The notes beneath the pieces are model-generated. The model was not told the origin of the DNA and searched no databases. It saw only the letters and a program-made list of their open reading frames with translations. A program made the position numbers and the translations under genes. From Candidatus Parepulonipiscium sp. PG-Nun2H_MBin03 (GTDB lineage Bacteria; Bacillota; Clostridia; Lachnospirales; Cellulosilyticaceae): DNA of 52,664 nucleotides. Location of the stretch: the NCBI GenBank assembly GCA_001995005.1, contig MDJN01000171.1, forward strand, positions 1 to 52,664, given 5' to 3'. Positions 1 to 9,067 of the stretch are shown here, in pieces (position 1 is the first letter of the stretch; each line of letters begins with the position of its first letter).

Positions 1-5
1 TTTAG

Positions 6-962
6 ATGAAATATATTATTTTATTAATTTTACTATTACCTATAAATGTAGGTGCTCAACCCATTACACAAACTGAATTTTTAATGGGTACATTTGCAAG
101 TATAACCTCATTTAAAAAAACTAATACCTCTATTGTTAATCAATGTTTTGATACTTTATTTAGCCTAGATAATACCCTTAGTTTAACTAAAGAAGATTCA
201 TTAATAAACAATTTAGGCATGAAAAAAACAACCTTACCTCCAGATATTTATAATTTAATCCAACGAGGATTATACTATAGTTATCAAAGTCAGGGTGCAT
301 TTGATATAACCATAGCCCCCCTTACTAATCTTTGGCGTATAGGCTTTGATGATGCAAAAATTCCTACAGAAAAAGAAATCATCACAGCACAAAATCTTGT
401 AAATTATAATAATGTTGTTTTAGAAGATAATAGTATATACTTTCTTAAGCCAAATATGAAACTTGACTTAGGCAGCATTGCTAAAGGATATGCAACAGAT
501 ATTGTAGTTGATATATTAACTAAAAATAACGTTGATAAATCTATTATCAATATTGGGGGTAATGTTTATATACTATCTAACACACCTTTAACAGTAGAAT
601 TGCAAGACCCTCATGCCGCTACGGGTGAAACTTTTGCTACGTTAAGTCTGAGCAACCAATCAATTGTAACAACGGGAATATATGAACGTTATCTAGACGA
701 ATATCACCATATATTAGACCCAAAAACTGGTTATCCTTATCAAAATGAATTACCAAGCGTTAGTATAATAGGCACGTCTTCTCTTGACAGCGACTGTTTA
801 TCTACAACTGCATTTGCACTTGGACTTGAATCGGGATTAAAATATATTGAACATTTACCGGATTACGAAGGCATCTTTGTTACAAAAGACAAAAAAGTAT
901 ATGTTACACCAAACGTAAATCTAGTAATTACAAACAAGGATTATGAGATATATGACTTATAA
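6..962 (+). CDS. apbE: FAD:protein FMN transferase (ApbE family), secreted
   Basis: ApbE enzymes use Mg2+ and FAD to attach FMN covalently to Thr/Ser of extracytoplasmic redox proteins. Residues 1-18 form a hydrophobic signal peptide ending near VGAQ; there is no lipobox Cys, so the protein looks secreted or N-terminally anchored rather than a lipoprotein. Family motifs seen: GAFD at 97-100, LDLGSIAKGYA at 154-164, NIGGN at 182-186, TTGIYERY at 222-229, HHILDPKTGYP at 234-244 and DSDCLSTTAFALG at 261-273, which together form the FAD and metal site. Length 318 is normal. An in-frame TAG directly precedes the ATG, so the start cannot lie further upstream; the ribosome binding site is outside the window. 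No target flavoprotein (Rnf, Nqr, fumarate reductase) is nearby. Confidence 0.9.
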   Translation: MKYIILLILLLPINVGAQPITQTEFLMGTFASITSFKKTNTSIVNQCFDTLFSLDNTLSLTKEDSLINNLGMKKTTLPPDIYNLIQRGLYYSYQSQGAFDITIAPLTNLWRIGFDDAKIPTEKEIITAQNLVNYNNVVLEDNSIYFLKPNMKLDLGSIAKGYATDIVVDILTKNNVDKSIINIGGNVYILSNTPLTVELQDPHAATGETFATLSLSNQSIVTTGIYERYLDEYHHILDPKTGYPYQNELPSVSIIGTSSLDSDCLSTTAFALGLESGLKYIEHLPDYEGIFVTKDKKVYVTPNVNLVITNKDYEIYDL

Positions 963-963
963 C

Positions 964-993
964 TTGCAAAATACTATTTTTGTATGTTATACT
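964..993 (+). promoter_or_regulatory. Sigma-A promoter of the serC operon (extended -10)
   Basis: TTGCAA (964-969), an 18-base spacer and TATACT (988-993), with TG one base upstream of the -10. AGGAGG (1005-1010) and the serC ATG (1019) follow at once, so the leader is only about 20 bases. The operon can therefore be transcribed independently of apbE. Confidence 0.65.
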
Positions 994-1018
994 TTTGATT
1001 TTATAGGAGGATGAGAAA

Positions 1019-2113
1019 ATGGAAAGATGTTATAATTTTTCGGCAGGACCTAGTATGTTACCTCTAGCTGTTTTGCTAAAAGCACAAGAAGAATTTATCA
1101 ATTATAATGGCTGTGGCATGTCTGTTGCAGAAATGAGCCATCGTTCAAAAACTTATGAGCACATAATACACACGGCTGAGAGCGATCTTCGTGACCTTAT
1201 GAATATTCCAGATAACTATACAGTGTTATTCTTACAAGGCGGTGCAAGTACTCAGTTTGCTATGGTGCCACTTAACCTTACTAAGCATAAACATGCCGAT
1301 TACGTTAACACTGGTCAGTGGAGTAAAAAAGCTATCCAAGAAGCTCAAAAATATACTAATGTAAATGTAGTTGCCTCATCAGAAGATGCTATGTTTAATT
1401 ATATCCCCAAACTTGAAAGCTCTATGTTTAACCCTGAAGCTGACTATGCATATCTAACAGTTAATAATACAATTTATGGGACACATATCCCAAATGATGC
1501 TATACCTGATACTAAGGATGTACCATTAGTTGCAGATATGAGTTCTAACATTTTAGGCGAAAAGTATGACATTACTAAATTTGGAATTGTATTTGCTGGG
1601 GCACAAAAAAACTTAGGTTCTGCAGGTGTGACTATAGTTATAATTCGCAATGATTTGTTAGATAATAATTTAGATTTTACTCCAACTATGCTTCAATATA
1701 GTGTGCATCAAAAAAATGACTCTATGTATAACACTCCTCCAACATATGCGATATATTTGACAGGCTTAGTATTTAAGTGGGCCAAAGAGCTAGGCGGCGT
1801 AGATGTATTAGAGCAAATAAATAAAGACAAAGCAAGTATATTATATGATTTCTTAGATAAAAGTTCTTTATTTACAGGAACCGTAAATAAAAATGACCGT
1901 TCACTTATGAATATACCTTTTATATTACCAAACGATGAGTTAAACAAGAAATTTATCGAACAAGCAACTCAGCAAGGCTTTGTCAATCTTAAAGGACATA
2001 GAACTATAGGTGGTATGCGAGCTTCAATATATAACGCTATGCCTATAGAAGGTGTTAAGAAGTTAGTGGAGTTTATGCAAAAATTCGAGTCACAGGAGGC
2101 TAAATATGTTTGA
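1019..2113 (+). CDS. serC: Phosphoserine aminotransferase
   Basis: PLP-dependent enzyme that converts 3-phosphohydroxypyruvate plus glutamate to phosphoserine, the second step of serine synthesis. It opens with YNFSAGPSMLP, the SerC signature, and has HRSK at 41-44. The PLP Schiff-base lysine is K197 in AGAQKNLGSAG, one residue off the E. coli position. Length 364 matches the family. AGGAGG lies 8 bases before the ATG. The last 8 bases overlap serA, so the pair is translationally coupled and encodes consecutive steps. Confidence 0.96.
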   Translation: MERCYNFSAGPSMLPLAVLLKAQEEFINYNGCGMSVAEMSHRSKTYEHIIHTAESDLRDLMNIPDNYTVLFLQGGASTQFAMVPLNLTKHKHADYVNTGQWSKKAIQEAQKYTNVNVVASSEDAMFNYIPKLESSMFNPEADYAYLTVNNTIYGTHIPNDAIPDTKDVPLVADMSSNILGEKYDITKFGIVFAGAQKNLGSAGVTIVIIRNDLLDNNLDFTPTMLQYSVHQKNDSMYNTPPTYAIYLTGLVFKWAKELGGVDVLEQINKDKASILYDFLDKSSLFTGTVNKNDRSLMNIPFILPNDELNKKFIEQATQQGFVNLKGHRTIGGMRASIYNAMPIEGVKKLVEFMQKFESQEAKYV

Positions 2114-3260
2114 TGTTTTAACATTAAATGATATATCACAAAAAGGGTTAAATAAACTAAATAAACGAGACTTTACCATTAGTTCTACAACTGAAAATCC
2201 TGATGCTATATTGCTAAGAAGTGCATCTATGCATGACATGGCTCTAAACAAAAACTTACTTGCCATTTCTCGTGCTGGAGCAGGTACTAATAATATTCCA
2301 ATCCAAAATTGTACTGATGCTGGTATTGTGGTTTTTAATACTCCAGGGGCAAATGCTAATGCCGTAAAAGAATTAGTCATAACTGCATTATTACTTTCTT
2401 CTAGAAAAGTAATAGACGGAATTGAGTGGGCCAAAACTTTAGAAGGTAATATACCAGAGCTTGTTGAAAAAGGCAAAAACCAATTTAGCGGCCCTGAACT
2501 ATATGGTAAAACATTATCTGTAATAGGGCTAGGTGCTATAGGAGTTTTAGTAGCAAATGTAGCAACTTCTCTTGGACTTCGTGTAATAGGATATGACCCT
2601 TATCTATCTGTAATATCTGCATTGCATATTAAAACTAATGTCATTATTGCCGAAACCTTAGACGAAGCATTGAGCGAAAGTGATTATATTTCAATACATG
2701 TGCCATATAATCAAAAAACCAAGCACCTATTTAATGATGAAACATTTGCTAAAGTAAAACCAAACTGCAAACTTTTAAACTTCGCAAGAGCAGAGCTGGT
2801 GGATAATAATGCACTTAAAAATGCTATCGAACAGCACATTATCTCCACATATATTACAGATTTTCCAACCGAAGATATATTAAACTTTAAAAATGTGATA
2901 GCTATTCCTCACCTTGGTGCATCAACTCCTGAAAGCGAAGAAAATTGTGCTGAAATGGCAGCCACAGAATTGAGCCAGTTCTTAAAATACGGAATAATAA
3001 AGAATTCTGTAAATTTTCCTAGCTGTGATTCTGCCTATTCTGGTAAGACTCGTATAACTTTGATACACAAAAACATTCCTAAAATGGTGGGTTCTATAAC
3101 TAATATTTTGGCTAACGAAGACATAAATATAGACAACATGGTGAATAAATCTAAGGGAGATATTGCATATACGATAGTCGATATCGACTCAAAAGACGCA
3201 CACACTCTTATACCACAGTTAGAAAATATCTCTGGCATGATAAAAGTAAGATTAATTTAG
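2106..3260 (+). CDS. serA: D-3-phosphoglycerate dehydrogenase
   Basis: NAD-dependent oxidation of 3-phosphoglycerate, the first step of serine synthesis. The Rossmann motif GLGAIG is at 141-146 with the NAD-ribose Asp at 164; catalytic R228 (in NFARAEL) and H269 (in PHLGAST) are present. A C-terminal ACT domain (about 316-384) suggests serine feedback control. At 384 residues it is the short form without the extra intervening domain. AGGAGG lies within the serC 3' end just before the ATG. The operon order, transaminase then dehydrogenase then DUF1015, is common in clostridia. Confidence 0.95.
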   Translation: MFDVLTLNDISQKGLNKLNKRDFTISSTTENPDAILLRSASMHDMALNKNLLAISRAGAGTNNIPIQNCTDAGIVVFNTPGANANAVKELVITALLLSSRKVIDGIEWAKTLEGNIPELVEKGKNQFSGPELYGKTLSVIGLGAIGVLVANVATSLGLRVIGYDPYLSVISALHIKTNVIIAETLDEALSESDYISIHVPYNQKTKHLFNDETFAKVKPNCKLLNFARAELVDNNALKNAIEQHIISTYITDFPTEDILNFKNVIAIPHLGASTPESEENCAEMAATELSQFLKYGIIKNSVNFPSCDSAYSGKTRITLIHKNIPKMVGSITNILANEDINIDNMVNKSKGDIAYTIVDIDSKDAHTLIPQLENISGMIKVRLI

Positions 3261-3273
3261 AGGAGCGAGAAAA

Positions 3274-4503
3274 ATGGCAACGGTAAAAAAATTCAAAGCA
3301 GTACGACCAAATCCAGCTTATGCTGATAAAGTTTCATCTTTACCTTATGATGTAATGAATGAGCAAGAAGCGAGAGCTATGGCAAAAGATAATGCTTACT
3401 CATATTTACATGTAGATAGAAGCGAAATAGATTTTCCAGAAGGCATAGACCCACATACCCAGCCAGTATACGAAAAAGCCGCTTCCAATTTACAGCAAAT
3501 GTTATCACAAGGCGTAATGTTACAAGATTCTCAAGATTGTTTATATATCTATAAATTAAATTCTCAAATTGGATTAGTGTGCACAACAAGCATTGATGAG
3601 ACATTAGATAATACCATAAAAAAGCATGAGCTTACACGCCCTGACAAAGAAGATGATAGAGTTAATCATATTGACTATTGCAACGCTAATACTAGCCCTA
3701 TATTTTTGACATATAGAGCAAATACAAATATAGACACAATAATAAATGATTATATATCATCGACTGAGCCTATATATAATTTTACTTTAGATGATGATGT
3801 TACTCATACTGTTTGGAAGATAGATGACGATGATGTATGTAATATGATTATACAACAATTTGCTAATATACCAAATTTATATATTGCGGATGGGCATCAT
3901 AGAAATGCTAGTGCTGTAAGAGTAGCACAAAAACGCCGTCTTGAACATCCAGATTATACTGGAGATGAGGAATTTAACTTCTATCTATCTGTATTATTTC
4001 CTGATAATCAATTAAATATTTTAGATTATAACAGAGTTGTAACAGATTTAAATGGATTAACGTCTAATGAGTTTCTTGCAACTCTTAAAGAAAAGTTTGA
4101 CGTACAAGTGACTACGGGTAGCTATAAGCCACAACAACCCGCACAATACGGAATGTACCTTGACGGTGTTTGGCATATTTTAACGGCTAAGCCCGAGATA
4201 ATCTCTGATGATTGTATTAAAGGACTTGATGTATCTATTCTCCAAGATAATATATTACAACCTCTACTAGGTATAGACGACCCACGTACTAGTACTCGGA
4301 TAAATTTTGTAGGCGGAATACGTGGAGTTTTGGAACTAGAAAGATTAGTAGATACTGGTCATTATAAAGTTGCATTTAGTCTGTATCCTACTTCTATGGA
4401 ACAGCTCTTAGCCGTTGCGGATACATCTAATGTAATGCCACCAAAATCTACTTGGTTTGAACCTAAATTAAGAAGTGGGCTGTTTTTGCACTTGCTTAGC
4501 TAA
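3274..4503 (+). CDS. DUF1015 family protein of the serine operon
   Basis: Full-length DUF1015 protein (409 aa), biochemical role not established. Characteristic blocks: SLPYDV at 22-27, KKHELTRPDKEDDR at 116-129 and IADGHHRNASA at 204-214; the paired histidines and charged blocks look like an active or nucleotide site. No signal peptide or membrane segment. It follows serA after 13 bases with a GAGGAG ribosome binding site, so it belongs to the serine operon. The association with serA/serC recurs in Firmicutes and suggests a role in serine metabolism or in damage control of a pathway intermediate, which is inference only. Confidence 0.85.
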   Translation: MATVKKFKAVRPNPAYADKVSSLPYDVMNEQEARAMAKDNAYSYLHVDRSEIDFPEGIDPHTQPVYEKAASNLQQMLSQGVMLQDSQDCLYIYKLNSQIGLVCTTSIDETLDNTIKKHELTRPDKEDDRVNHIDYCNANTSPIFLTYRANTNIDTIINDYISSTEPIYNFTLDDDVTHTVWKIDDDDVCNMIIQQFANIPNLYIADGHHRNASAVRVAQKRRLEHPDYTGDEEFNFYLSVLFPDNQLNILDYNRVVTDLNGLTSNEFLATLKEKFDVQVTTGSYKPQQPAQYGMYLDGVWHILTAKPEIISDDCIKGLDVSILQDNILQPLLGIDDPRTSTRINFVGGIRGVLELERLVDTGHYKVAFSLYPTSMEQLLAVADTSNVMPPKSTWFEPKLRSGLFLHLLS

Positions 4504-4510
4504 AATAATT

Positions 4511-4540
4511 AGAGGGTATATCTTTATACCCTCTTTAAGT
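4511..4540 (+). terminator. Terminator of the serC-serA-DUF1015 operon
   Basis: Inverted repeat AGAGGGTATA/TATACCCTCT with a 5-6 base loop followed by a short T-rich run. It touches the stop codon of the convergent prfA gene (TAA at 4535-4537) and could act in both directions. Confidence 0.75.
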
Positions 4541-5605
4541 TGTGGAATTTTTCAGTTTTTCTGCTTGGTCATGCGTTGTAAGAGTTGAGATAATCTCTTC
4601 TAAATCTCCATCTAAAACTTGCTCTAGTTTATGCAACGTAAGCCCTACCCTATGATCAGTTACTCTTCCTTGAGGAAAATTGTATGTTCTAATTCTCTCA
4701 TTTCTATTTCCCGTGCCTACTTGAGATTTTTTCTCAGCTGCAATTTCAGCTTTTTGCTTACTAAGTTCCATTTCATATAACTTTGCACGCATTACCTTTA
4801 ATGCTTTATCCTTATTCTTTAATTGGGATTTTTCATCTTGGCAAGATACTACTATACCCGTTGGTAAATGAGTTAATCTAACTGCTGAATCGGTTGTATT
4901 AACACTTTGTCCTCCGTTTCCTGATGAACGAAACACGTCTGTTTTAATATCATTCATATTAATCTCTACATCAACATCCTCCGCTTCTGGTAATACGGCT
5001 ACCGTAACCGTAGAAGTATGGATGCGTCCGCTAGATTCTGTGTCTGGGACACGCTGTACACGATGCACACCACTTTCATACTTTAGTCTAGAATATGCTC
5101 CCTCTCCTTTTAACATAAATATAGCTTCTTTAAATCCGCCAATGCCATTTTCATTAATATCCATAAGCTCGCTTTTCCACTTAGATCTCTCTGCAAATCT
5201 ATTATACATTCTATATAAATCAGCTGCAAACAATGCCGCCTCATCTCCACCAGCACCTCCACGGATCTCTACTATAACGTTTTTGTCATCGTTAGGATCT
5301 TTAGGCAATAATAAAATTTTCAACTCTTCTTCTAGTGGTTCAATTCTCTTTTTATTTTCGCTAAGCTCATCTTTTACCAATGCCTCAAAATCTGCATCAA
5401 GCTTATCATCAAGCATTACTAGAGCTTCCTCAATAGCATTTTTCACTCCCTTATACTCCTTATATTTATCAACAATAGGTGAGAGCATACTCATCTCTTT
5501 CATCAGACTACGCCAAGTCGTCTGATCAGCAATAACGCTTGGTTCATTTACTTTTTCACTTATTTCCTCAAATTTAGTAATCAATTCATCTAATTGGTCA
5601 AACAT
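4535..5605 (-). CDS. prfA: Peptide chain release factor 1
   Basis: RF1 recognises UAA and UAG and triggers peptidyl-tRNA hydrolysis. In 356-residue numbering the anticodon-like PxT motif is PDT at 187-189 and the catalytic GGQ is at 231-233, within SSGNGGQSVNTTDSAVR. RF2 would carry SPF instead of PxT. I chose the ATG at 5605 (MFDQLDE) because AAGGAG lies 8 bases upstream and the length then equals that of B. subtilis PrfA; a longer TTG-initiated reading from 5626 has no ribosome binding site and would overlap prmC. Next upstream is prmC, which encodes the methylase acting on this GGQ glutamine. Confidence 0.96.
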   Translation of the reverse strand: MFDQLDELITKFEEISEKVNEPSVIADQTTWRSLMKEMSMLSPIVDKYKEYKGVKNAIEEALVMLDDKLDADFEALVKDELSENKKRIEPLEEELKILLLPKDPNDDKNVIVEIRGGAGGDEAALFAADLYRMYNRFAERSKWKSELMDINENGIGGFKEAIFMLKGEGAYSRLKYESGVHRVQRVPDTESSGRIHTSTVTVAVLPEAEDVDVEINMNDIKTDVFRSSGNGGQSVNTTDSAVRLTHLPTGIVVSCQDEKSQLKNKDKALKVMRAKLYEMELSKQKAEIAAEKKSQVGTGNRNERIRTYNFPQGRVTDHRVGLTLHKLEQVLDGDLEEIISTLTTHDQAEKLKNSTT

Positions 5606-5606
5606 A

Positions 5607-6446
5607 CTACTCTCCTTTTCTTGCAAATACGACTCTATCTTTTTTATTATAATCTAGAATTAATCTAATTTCTAGGTAACCTGCCGATTTTAAAATATCT
5701 ATTACATCTTGACCTTGATTATATCCAATTTCAAGTGCTATAAATCCGCCTTTTTTCAAAAAATCATATCCTGTTGTTGCTATATTTCTATAAAAACTTA
5801 ACCCATCCGCATTATCGGATAACGCAATATGCGGTTCTCTATATACTTCTAATTCAAGAGTATTATATTCATCTTTAGGAATATACGGAGGATTTGATAC
5901 TATAAAATCTACTGCAATATGTGGCATATTCCTTAAAATATCACTTTTTATAAAATTTATTTCACAATTATGCTTAGTTGCATTAAACTTTGCCACCGCT
6001 ATAGCATCGGATGATATGTCACAACTTGTCATAGCCAATCCTTTAATAAATCTAACTAAAGATATAGATATACATCCGGAGCCGACTCCGATTTCAATTC
6101 CTGTACGTAATGTGTGTTGCTTAGAAAACTCAATAATATTTTCTACTAAAATTTCCGTATCTTGTCGTGGAATTAAAACTCTATTATCTACAAAAAATTC
6201 TAACCCCATAAACTCTTGGCTATTTGTAATATATTGCAAAGGCTCATGACATTTGCGCCTGTTTATTAAAGAGAGATAGTCTAAATATATCTGCTCATCT
6301 ATATCTTTTTCTCCATTTAAAATAATATAATTTCTATCGCAGTTTAATTTATGCATAAGTAATAAGCGTGCATCTATTATAGCATCTAAAACATTTGCCT
6401 CTTGTAAGATTTTAATTCCTATATTTATCGTCTTACTAATTGTCAT
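5607..6446 (-). CDS. prmC: Release factor glutamine methyltransferase
   Basis: SAM-dependent N5-methylation of the GGQ glutamine of RF1 and RF2. The SAM site EIGVGSG is at 118-124 and the catalytic NPPY at 185-188; the REPHIAL block following NPPY is typical of PrmC. Residues 1-75 form the helical N-terminal domain that binds the release factor. Length 279 is normal. The start ATG directly abuts the yqhQ TAG (TAGATG), and its own stop lies one base before the prfA ATG, so yqhQ-prmC-prfA is one tightly packed operon. Confidence 0.95.
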   Translation of the reverse strand: MTISKTINIGIKILQEANVLDAIIDARLLLMHKLNCDRNYIILNGEKDIDEQIYLDYLSLINRRKCHEPLQYITNSQEFMGLEFFVDNRVLIPRQDTEILVENIIEFSKQHTLRTGIEIGVGSGCISISLVRFIKGLAMTSCDISSDAIAVAKFNATKHNCEINFIKSDILRNMPHIAVDFIVSNPPYIPKDEYNTLELEVYREPHIALSDNADGLSFYRNIATTGYDFLKKGGFIALEIGYNQGQDVIDILKSAGYLEIRLILDYNKKDRVVFARKGE

Positions 6447-7364
6447 CTAAACTTCTTCTTCCTTTTCTAAAACTGCGTTTAAGGCTAATATAGCTACCTC
6501 AATTTGCCCCTCATCAGGCTCTAACGTAGTAAATTCTTTTTGTAACCATAATCCTGGTTTACTCACAAAACTTGCTAGACTATTATCTGGATTTTTTCTA
6601 GCCCATCTTATAAACTCATAGCTAATTCCAGAGATTACAGGTACCATAATAATCCTAATAACTGTTCTTAACCAAATATTAGTAGTTGTAAAAACACTAA
6701 ACACTAAAATACTAACTACCATAACTATAAATAAAAAGCTTGTTCCGCAAGATTTGTGTAATCTAGTTGAAGTTTGTACATTTTCTATAGTAAGAGGTAA
6801 CTCGGACTCTAAGCAATTGATAGCTTTATGCTCAGCCCCATGGTACATAAATGTGCGTTTAATATCTTTCATGTTGGATATAAGCTTCATATATATCAAA
6901 AAAATTGTTATTCTAAATACGCCTTCAATTAAATTAAGCACAAAGGAGCTTGAGATAAAATATCTAAACAGTTGGCTCAACCACATAGGAAGCACCATAA
7001 AAATTGTAATAGATAATGCAAAAGATATCATCATTGTAATTACTAAAAATATTTTTTCTGTTTTATCTCCTAATTTATCTCTTAACCATAATTCAAATTT
7101 ACTAGGGTCCTCGTCTTCATCTTCTCCTAAAATTTCTGCTGAATAACTAAGTGTTTTTGTACCTACTACTAATGATTCTACAAAAACAACTACTCCACGA
7201 ATAATAGGAAGTCTAAAAAATTTACTTTTATCTAAGAAGCTGCTACTTTTTTTAACATCAACGTCAGTAGAATTATCCGGCTTTCTAACAGCAACAGAAT
7301 AGTAATTTTTACTCTTCATCATAACGCCTTCTATAACAGCTTGTCCACCAATATCCACTCTCAA
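6447..7364 (-). CDS. yqhQ: DUF1385 membrane protein (YqhQ family)
   Basis: Conserved Firmicutes membrane protein of unknown biochemical role. Motifs: GGQAVIEGVMMK near the N-terminus, YHGAEHKAIN in the middle and SCGTSFLF before the third hydrophobic stretch. Three or four membrane segments are visible (about 104-128, 136-160 and 207-250). I prefer the TTG start at 7364: AGGAGG lies 10 bases upstream, whereas the GTG at 7373 is only 1 base from it. It is commonly linked to rpmE, prmC and prfA in clostridia. The promoter region carries the palindrome described at 7396-7416. Confidence 0.85.
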   Translation of the reverse strand: MRVDIGGQAVIEGVMMKSKNYYSVAVRKPDNSTDVDVKKSSSFLDKSKFFRLPIIRGVVVFVESLVVGTKTLSYSAEILGEDEDEDPSKFELWLRDKLGDKTEKIFLVITMMISFALSITIFMVLPMWLSQLFRYFISSSFVLNLIEGVFRITIFLIYMKLISNMKDIKRTFMYHGAEHKAINCLESELPLTIENVQTSTRLHKSCGTSFLFIVMVVSILVFSVFTTTNIWLRTVIRIIMVPVISGISYEFIRWARKNPDNSLASFVSKPGLWLQKEFTTLEPDEGQIEVAILALNAVLEKEEEV

Positions 7365-7395
7365 GTTTTTCACTCCTCCTATTTAAAACTTATCT

Positions 7396-7416
7396 CTGTT
7401 AAGTTAACAGGTCCAA
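7396..7416. promoter_or_regulatory. Palindromic leader motif, copy 1 (upstream of yqhQ)
   Basis: Perfect inverted repeat CTGTTAA-G-TTAACAG (7396-7410) followed by GTCCAA. The same 18-base core, with one substitution, occurs upstream of the chemoreceptor gene at 15423-15443, also between promoter and ribosome binding site. It could be a repressor operator or an RNA element; no known regulator is assigned. Confidence 0.45.
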
Positions 7417-7467
7417 AATTTATAGTAATCTACTAAGTATTTTATATTAAAAAAAATAAGATTGGCT

Positions 7468-7494
7468 CAAAAAAAGGTTGAGATATCCTCAACC
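7468..7494 (-). terminator. Terminator of rpmE
   Basis: On the minus strand GGTTGAG, a 5-base loop, CTCAACC, then seven T. It begins right after the rpmE stop and separates rpmE from yqhQ. Confidence 0.85.
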
Positions 7495-7692
7495 CTACAC
7501 ATTATATCGTTTGTTAAACTTATCAATTCTACCTTTAGCTTGTGCCGAACGTTGCTTACCAGTGTAAAAAGGATGGCATTGTGAGCATACTTCCACACGG
7601 ATATTTTCTTTTGTAGAACGAGTTTTAAAACTATGACCGCAATTGCAAGTTATAGTAAGTTCTTCATATTTTGGTTGAATTTCTGCATTCAT
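7495..7692 (-). CDS. rpmE: Ribosomal protein L31, zinc-binding type
   Basis: 65-residue bL31 of the large subunit. C16, C18, C36 and C39 form the zinc ribbon, so this is the C+ (zinc-containing) form and not the zinc-free paralogue made in zinc starvation. HPFYTGKQ at 40-47 and the basic C-terminus are typical. AGAGGTG precedes the ATG. It has its own promoter and terminator between rho and yqhQ, a context seen in many Firmicutes. Confidence 0.95.
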   Translation of the reverse strand: MNAEIQPKYEELTITCNCGHSFKTRSTKENIRVEVCSQCHPFYTGKQRSAQAKGRIDKFNKRYNV

Positions 7693-7739
7693 TTGTATTC
7701 ACCTCTTTCAGATATTTCCGTATAAATCGAACAAATCGT

Positions 7740-7768
7740 ATTATAACATGTACGGAAACAATATGCAA
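7740..7768 (-). promoter_or_regulatory. Sigma-A promoter of rpmE
   Basis: Minus strand TTGCAT (7763-7768), 17-base spacer, TATAAT (7740-7745) with an extended TG motif. An inverted repeat TTTCCGTA/TACGGAAA (7715-7722 and 7751-7758) brackets the -10 and start-site region and may be an operator. Confidence 0.75.
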
Positions 7769-7782
7769 GTCTTATATTTATA

Positions 7783-9048
7783 TTATATCCTATTTATCTG
7801 TTTTATACACTCCATGTTAGTCTTATAACGAATAAATATTTTAATTAAATTCTCTGTAACTTCAGAAGCGTTTCCACGACTTAATTCTTTTCTAATTTGG
7901 TATCCAGCACTCATCTCATCTTTTGATAACAATAAATCATCTCGCCTAGTACCTGATTTATATATATCAATTGCAGGAAAAATTCTTTTTTCAGATAAAG
8001 CTCGGTCTAAGACTAGTTCCATGTTACCAGTTCCTTTAAACTCTTCAAAAATAACATCATCCATTTTTGAGCCTGTATCCACTAATGCAGTACCTAAAAT
8101 AGTTAAGCTGCCGCCATGTTCAATCTTTCGTGCAGCTCCAAAAAATTTTTTTGGCATATAAAGAGCTGCAGGGTCTAATCCACCTGAGAGAGTTCTTCCG
8201 CTAGGCGTTGTGGTTAAATTATATGCCCTTGTCATTCTTGTTATACTATCTAGTAAAATAACCAAATCTTTGCCGTGCTCTACCATACGCTTAGCACGCT
8301 CTAGCACCATTTCTACAACCTGCCTATGGTGCTCTGGTGGTTCGTCAAACGTCGAAGCGATAACTTGTACATCTGTGCCTGTTATGCTCCTTCTAATATC
8401 TGTTACTTCTTCTGGACGTTCATCAATTAGTAATACAATCAAAGATATGTCCGAATGATTGTGAGTTATAGCATTTGCAATCTGTTTTAACAAAATAGTT
8501 TTGCCCACCTTTGGCGGTGCAACAATTAAGCCACGTTGTCCTTTACCTATTGGTGCAATTAAGTCAATAATTCTAGTTGATAATATCTTTTCGCCTTTTT
8601 CTAAAGTCAATCTTTCAGTTGGAAAAACAGGAACTAAATTTTCAAAATTAGGCCTGCTCTTTGCTTTTTCAGGATCTTCAAAATTTACAGTACGGACAAA
8701 AAGCAGTGCCCCAGCTTTTTCTCCTTCTTTAGGATTTCTCATATCTCCTTCAACCCAGTCCCCAGTTTTTAAATTAAATCTTCTAATTTGCGAATTAGAA
8801 ACATATATATCGTTTTCACCTCGCATAAAATTTTTTGCTCGCAAAAAGCCATACCCATCTGCCATAATTTCTAAAATCCCTGCACCAGTTTTTCTGCCAT
8901 TTTGTGATACCTCTTGAGGTATTGACGGTATTGGTGTTTCGGTTAAAATTTCAATGAGTTCGCTTTTTTTTAATTTGCTAATATTTTTTATATCTCTTTG
9001 CTTAGCAAGAGCTCGCAATTCCTCAAGCTTCATCTCTTTTATCTCCAT
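7783..9048 (-). CDS. rho: Transcription termination factor Rho
   Basis: Hexameric RNA-dependent ATPase that ends transcription. Rho N-terminal helical domain (1-40), cold-shock-like RNA-binding domain (about 55-125), Walker A APPKVGKT at 177-184, Walker B VILLDS, and the Q- and R-loop region SGGLDPAALYMPKKFFGAAR. Length 421 is the compact Firmicutes form without a large insertion. AAGGGG lies before the ATG; the gene follows ilvN after 19 bases and is probably co-transcribed from the promoter at 9582-9610. Confidence 0.97.
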   Translation of the reverse strand: MEIKEMKLEELRALAKQRDIKNISKLKKSELIEILTETPIPSIPQEVSQNGRKTGAGILEIMADGYGFLRAKNFMRGENDIYVSNSQIRRFNLKTGDWVEGDMRNPKEGEKAGALLFVRTVNFEDPEKAKSRPNFENLVPVFPTERLTLEKGEKILSTRIIDLIAPIGKGQRGLIVAPPKVGKTILLKQIANAITHNHSDISLIVLLIDERPEEVTDIRRSITGTDVQVIASTFDEPPEHHRQVVEMVLERAKRMVEHGKDLVILLDSITRMTRAYNLTTTPSGRTLSGGLDPAALYMPKKFFGAARKIEHGGSLTILGTALVDTGSKMDDVIFEEFKGTGNMELVLDRALSEKRIFPAIDIYKSGTRRDDLLLSKDEMSAGYQIRKELSRGNASEVTENLIKIFIRYKTNMECIKQINRI

Positions 9049-9067
9049 AATAAAATCCCCTTCGCAT

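Noticed and set aside
5022..5525. 167-codon plus-strand open frame
   Set aside because: Antisense to prfA; serine-rich composition is the mirror of the real gene.
7723..7745. Zur-box-like half site (AAATCGTA) upstream of rpmE
   Set aside because: Only one half of the inverted repeat is present, and the L31 form is zinc-containing, which is normally not Zur-repressed.
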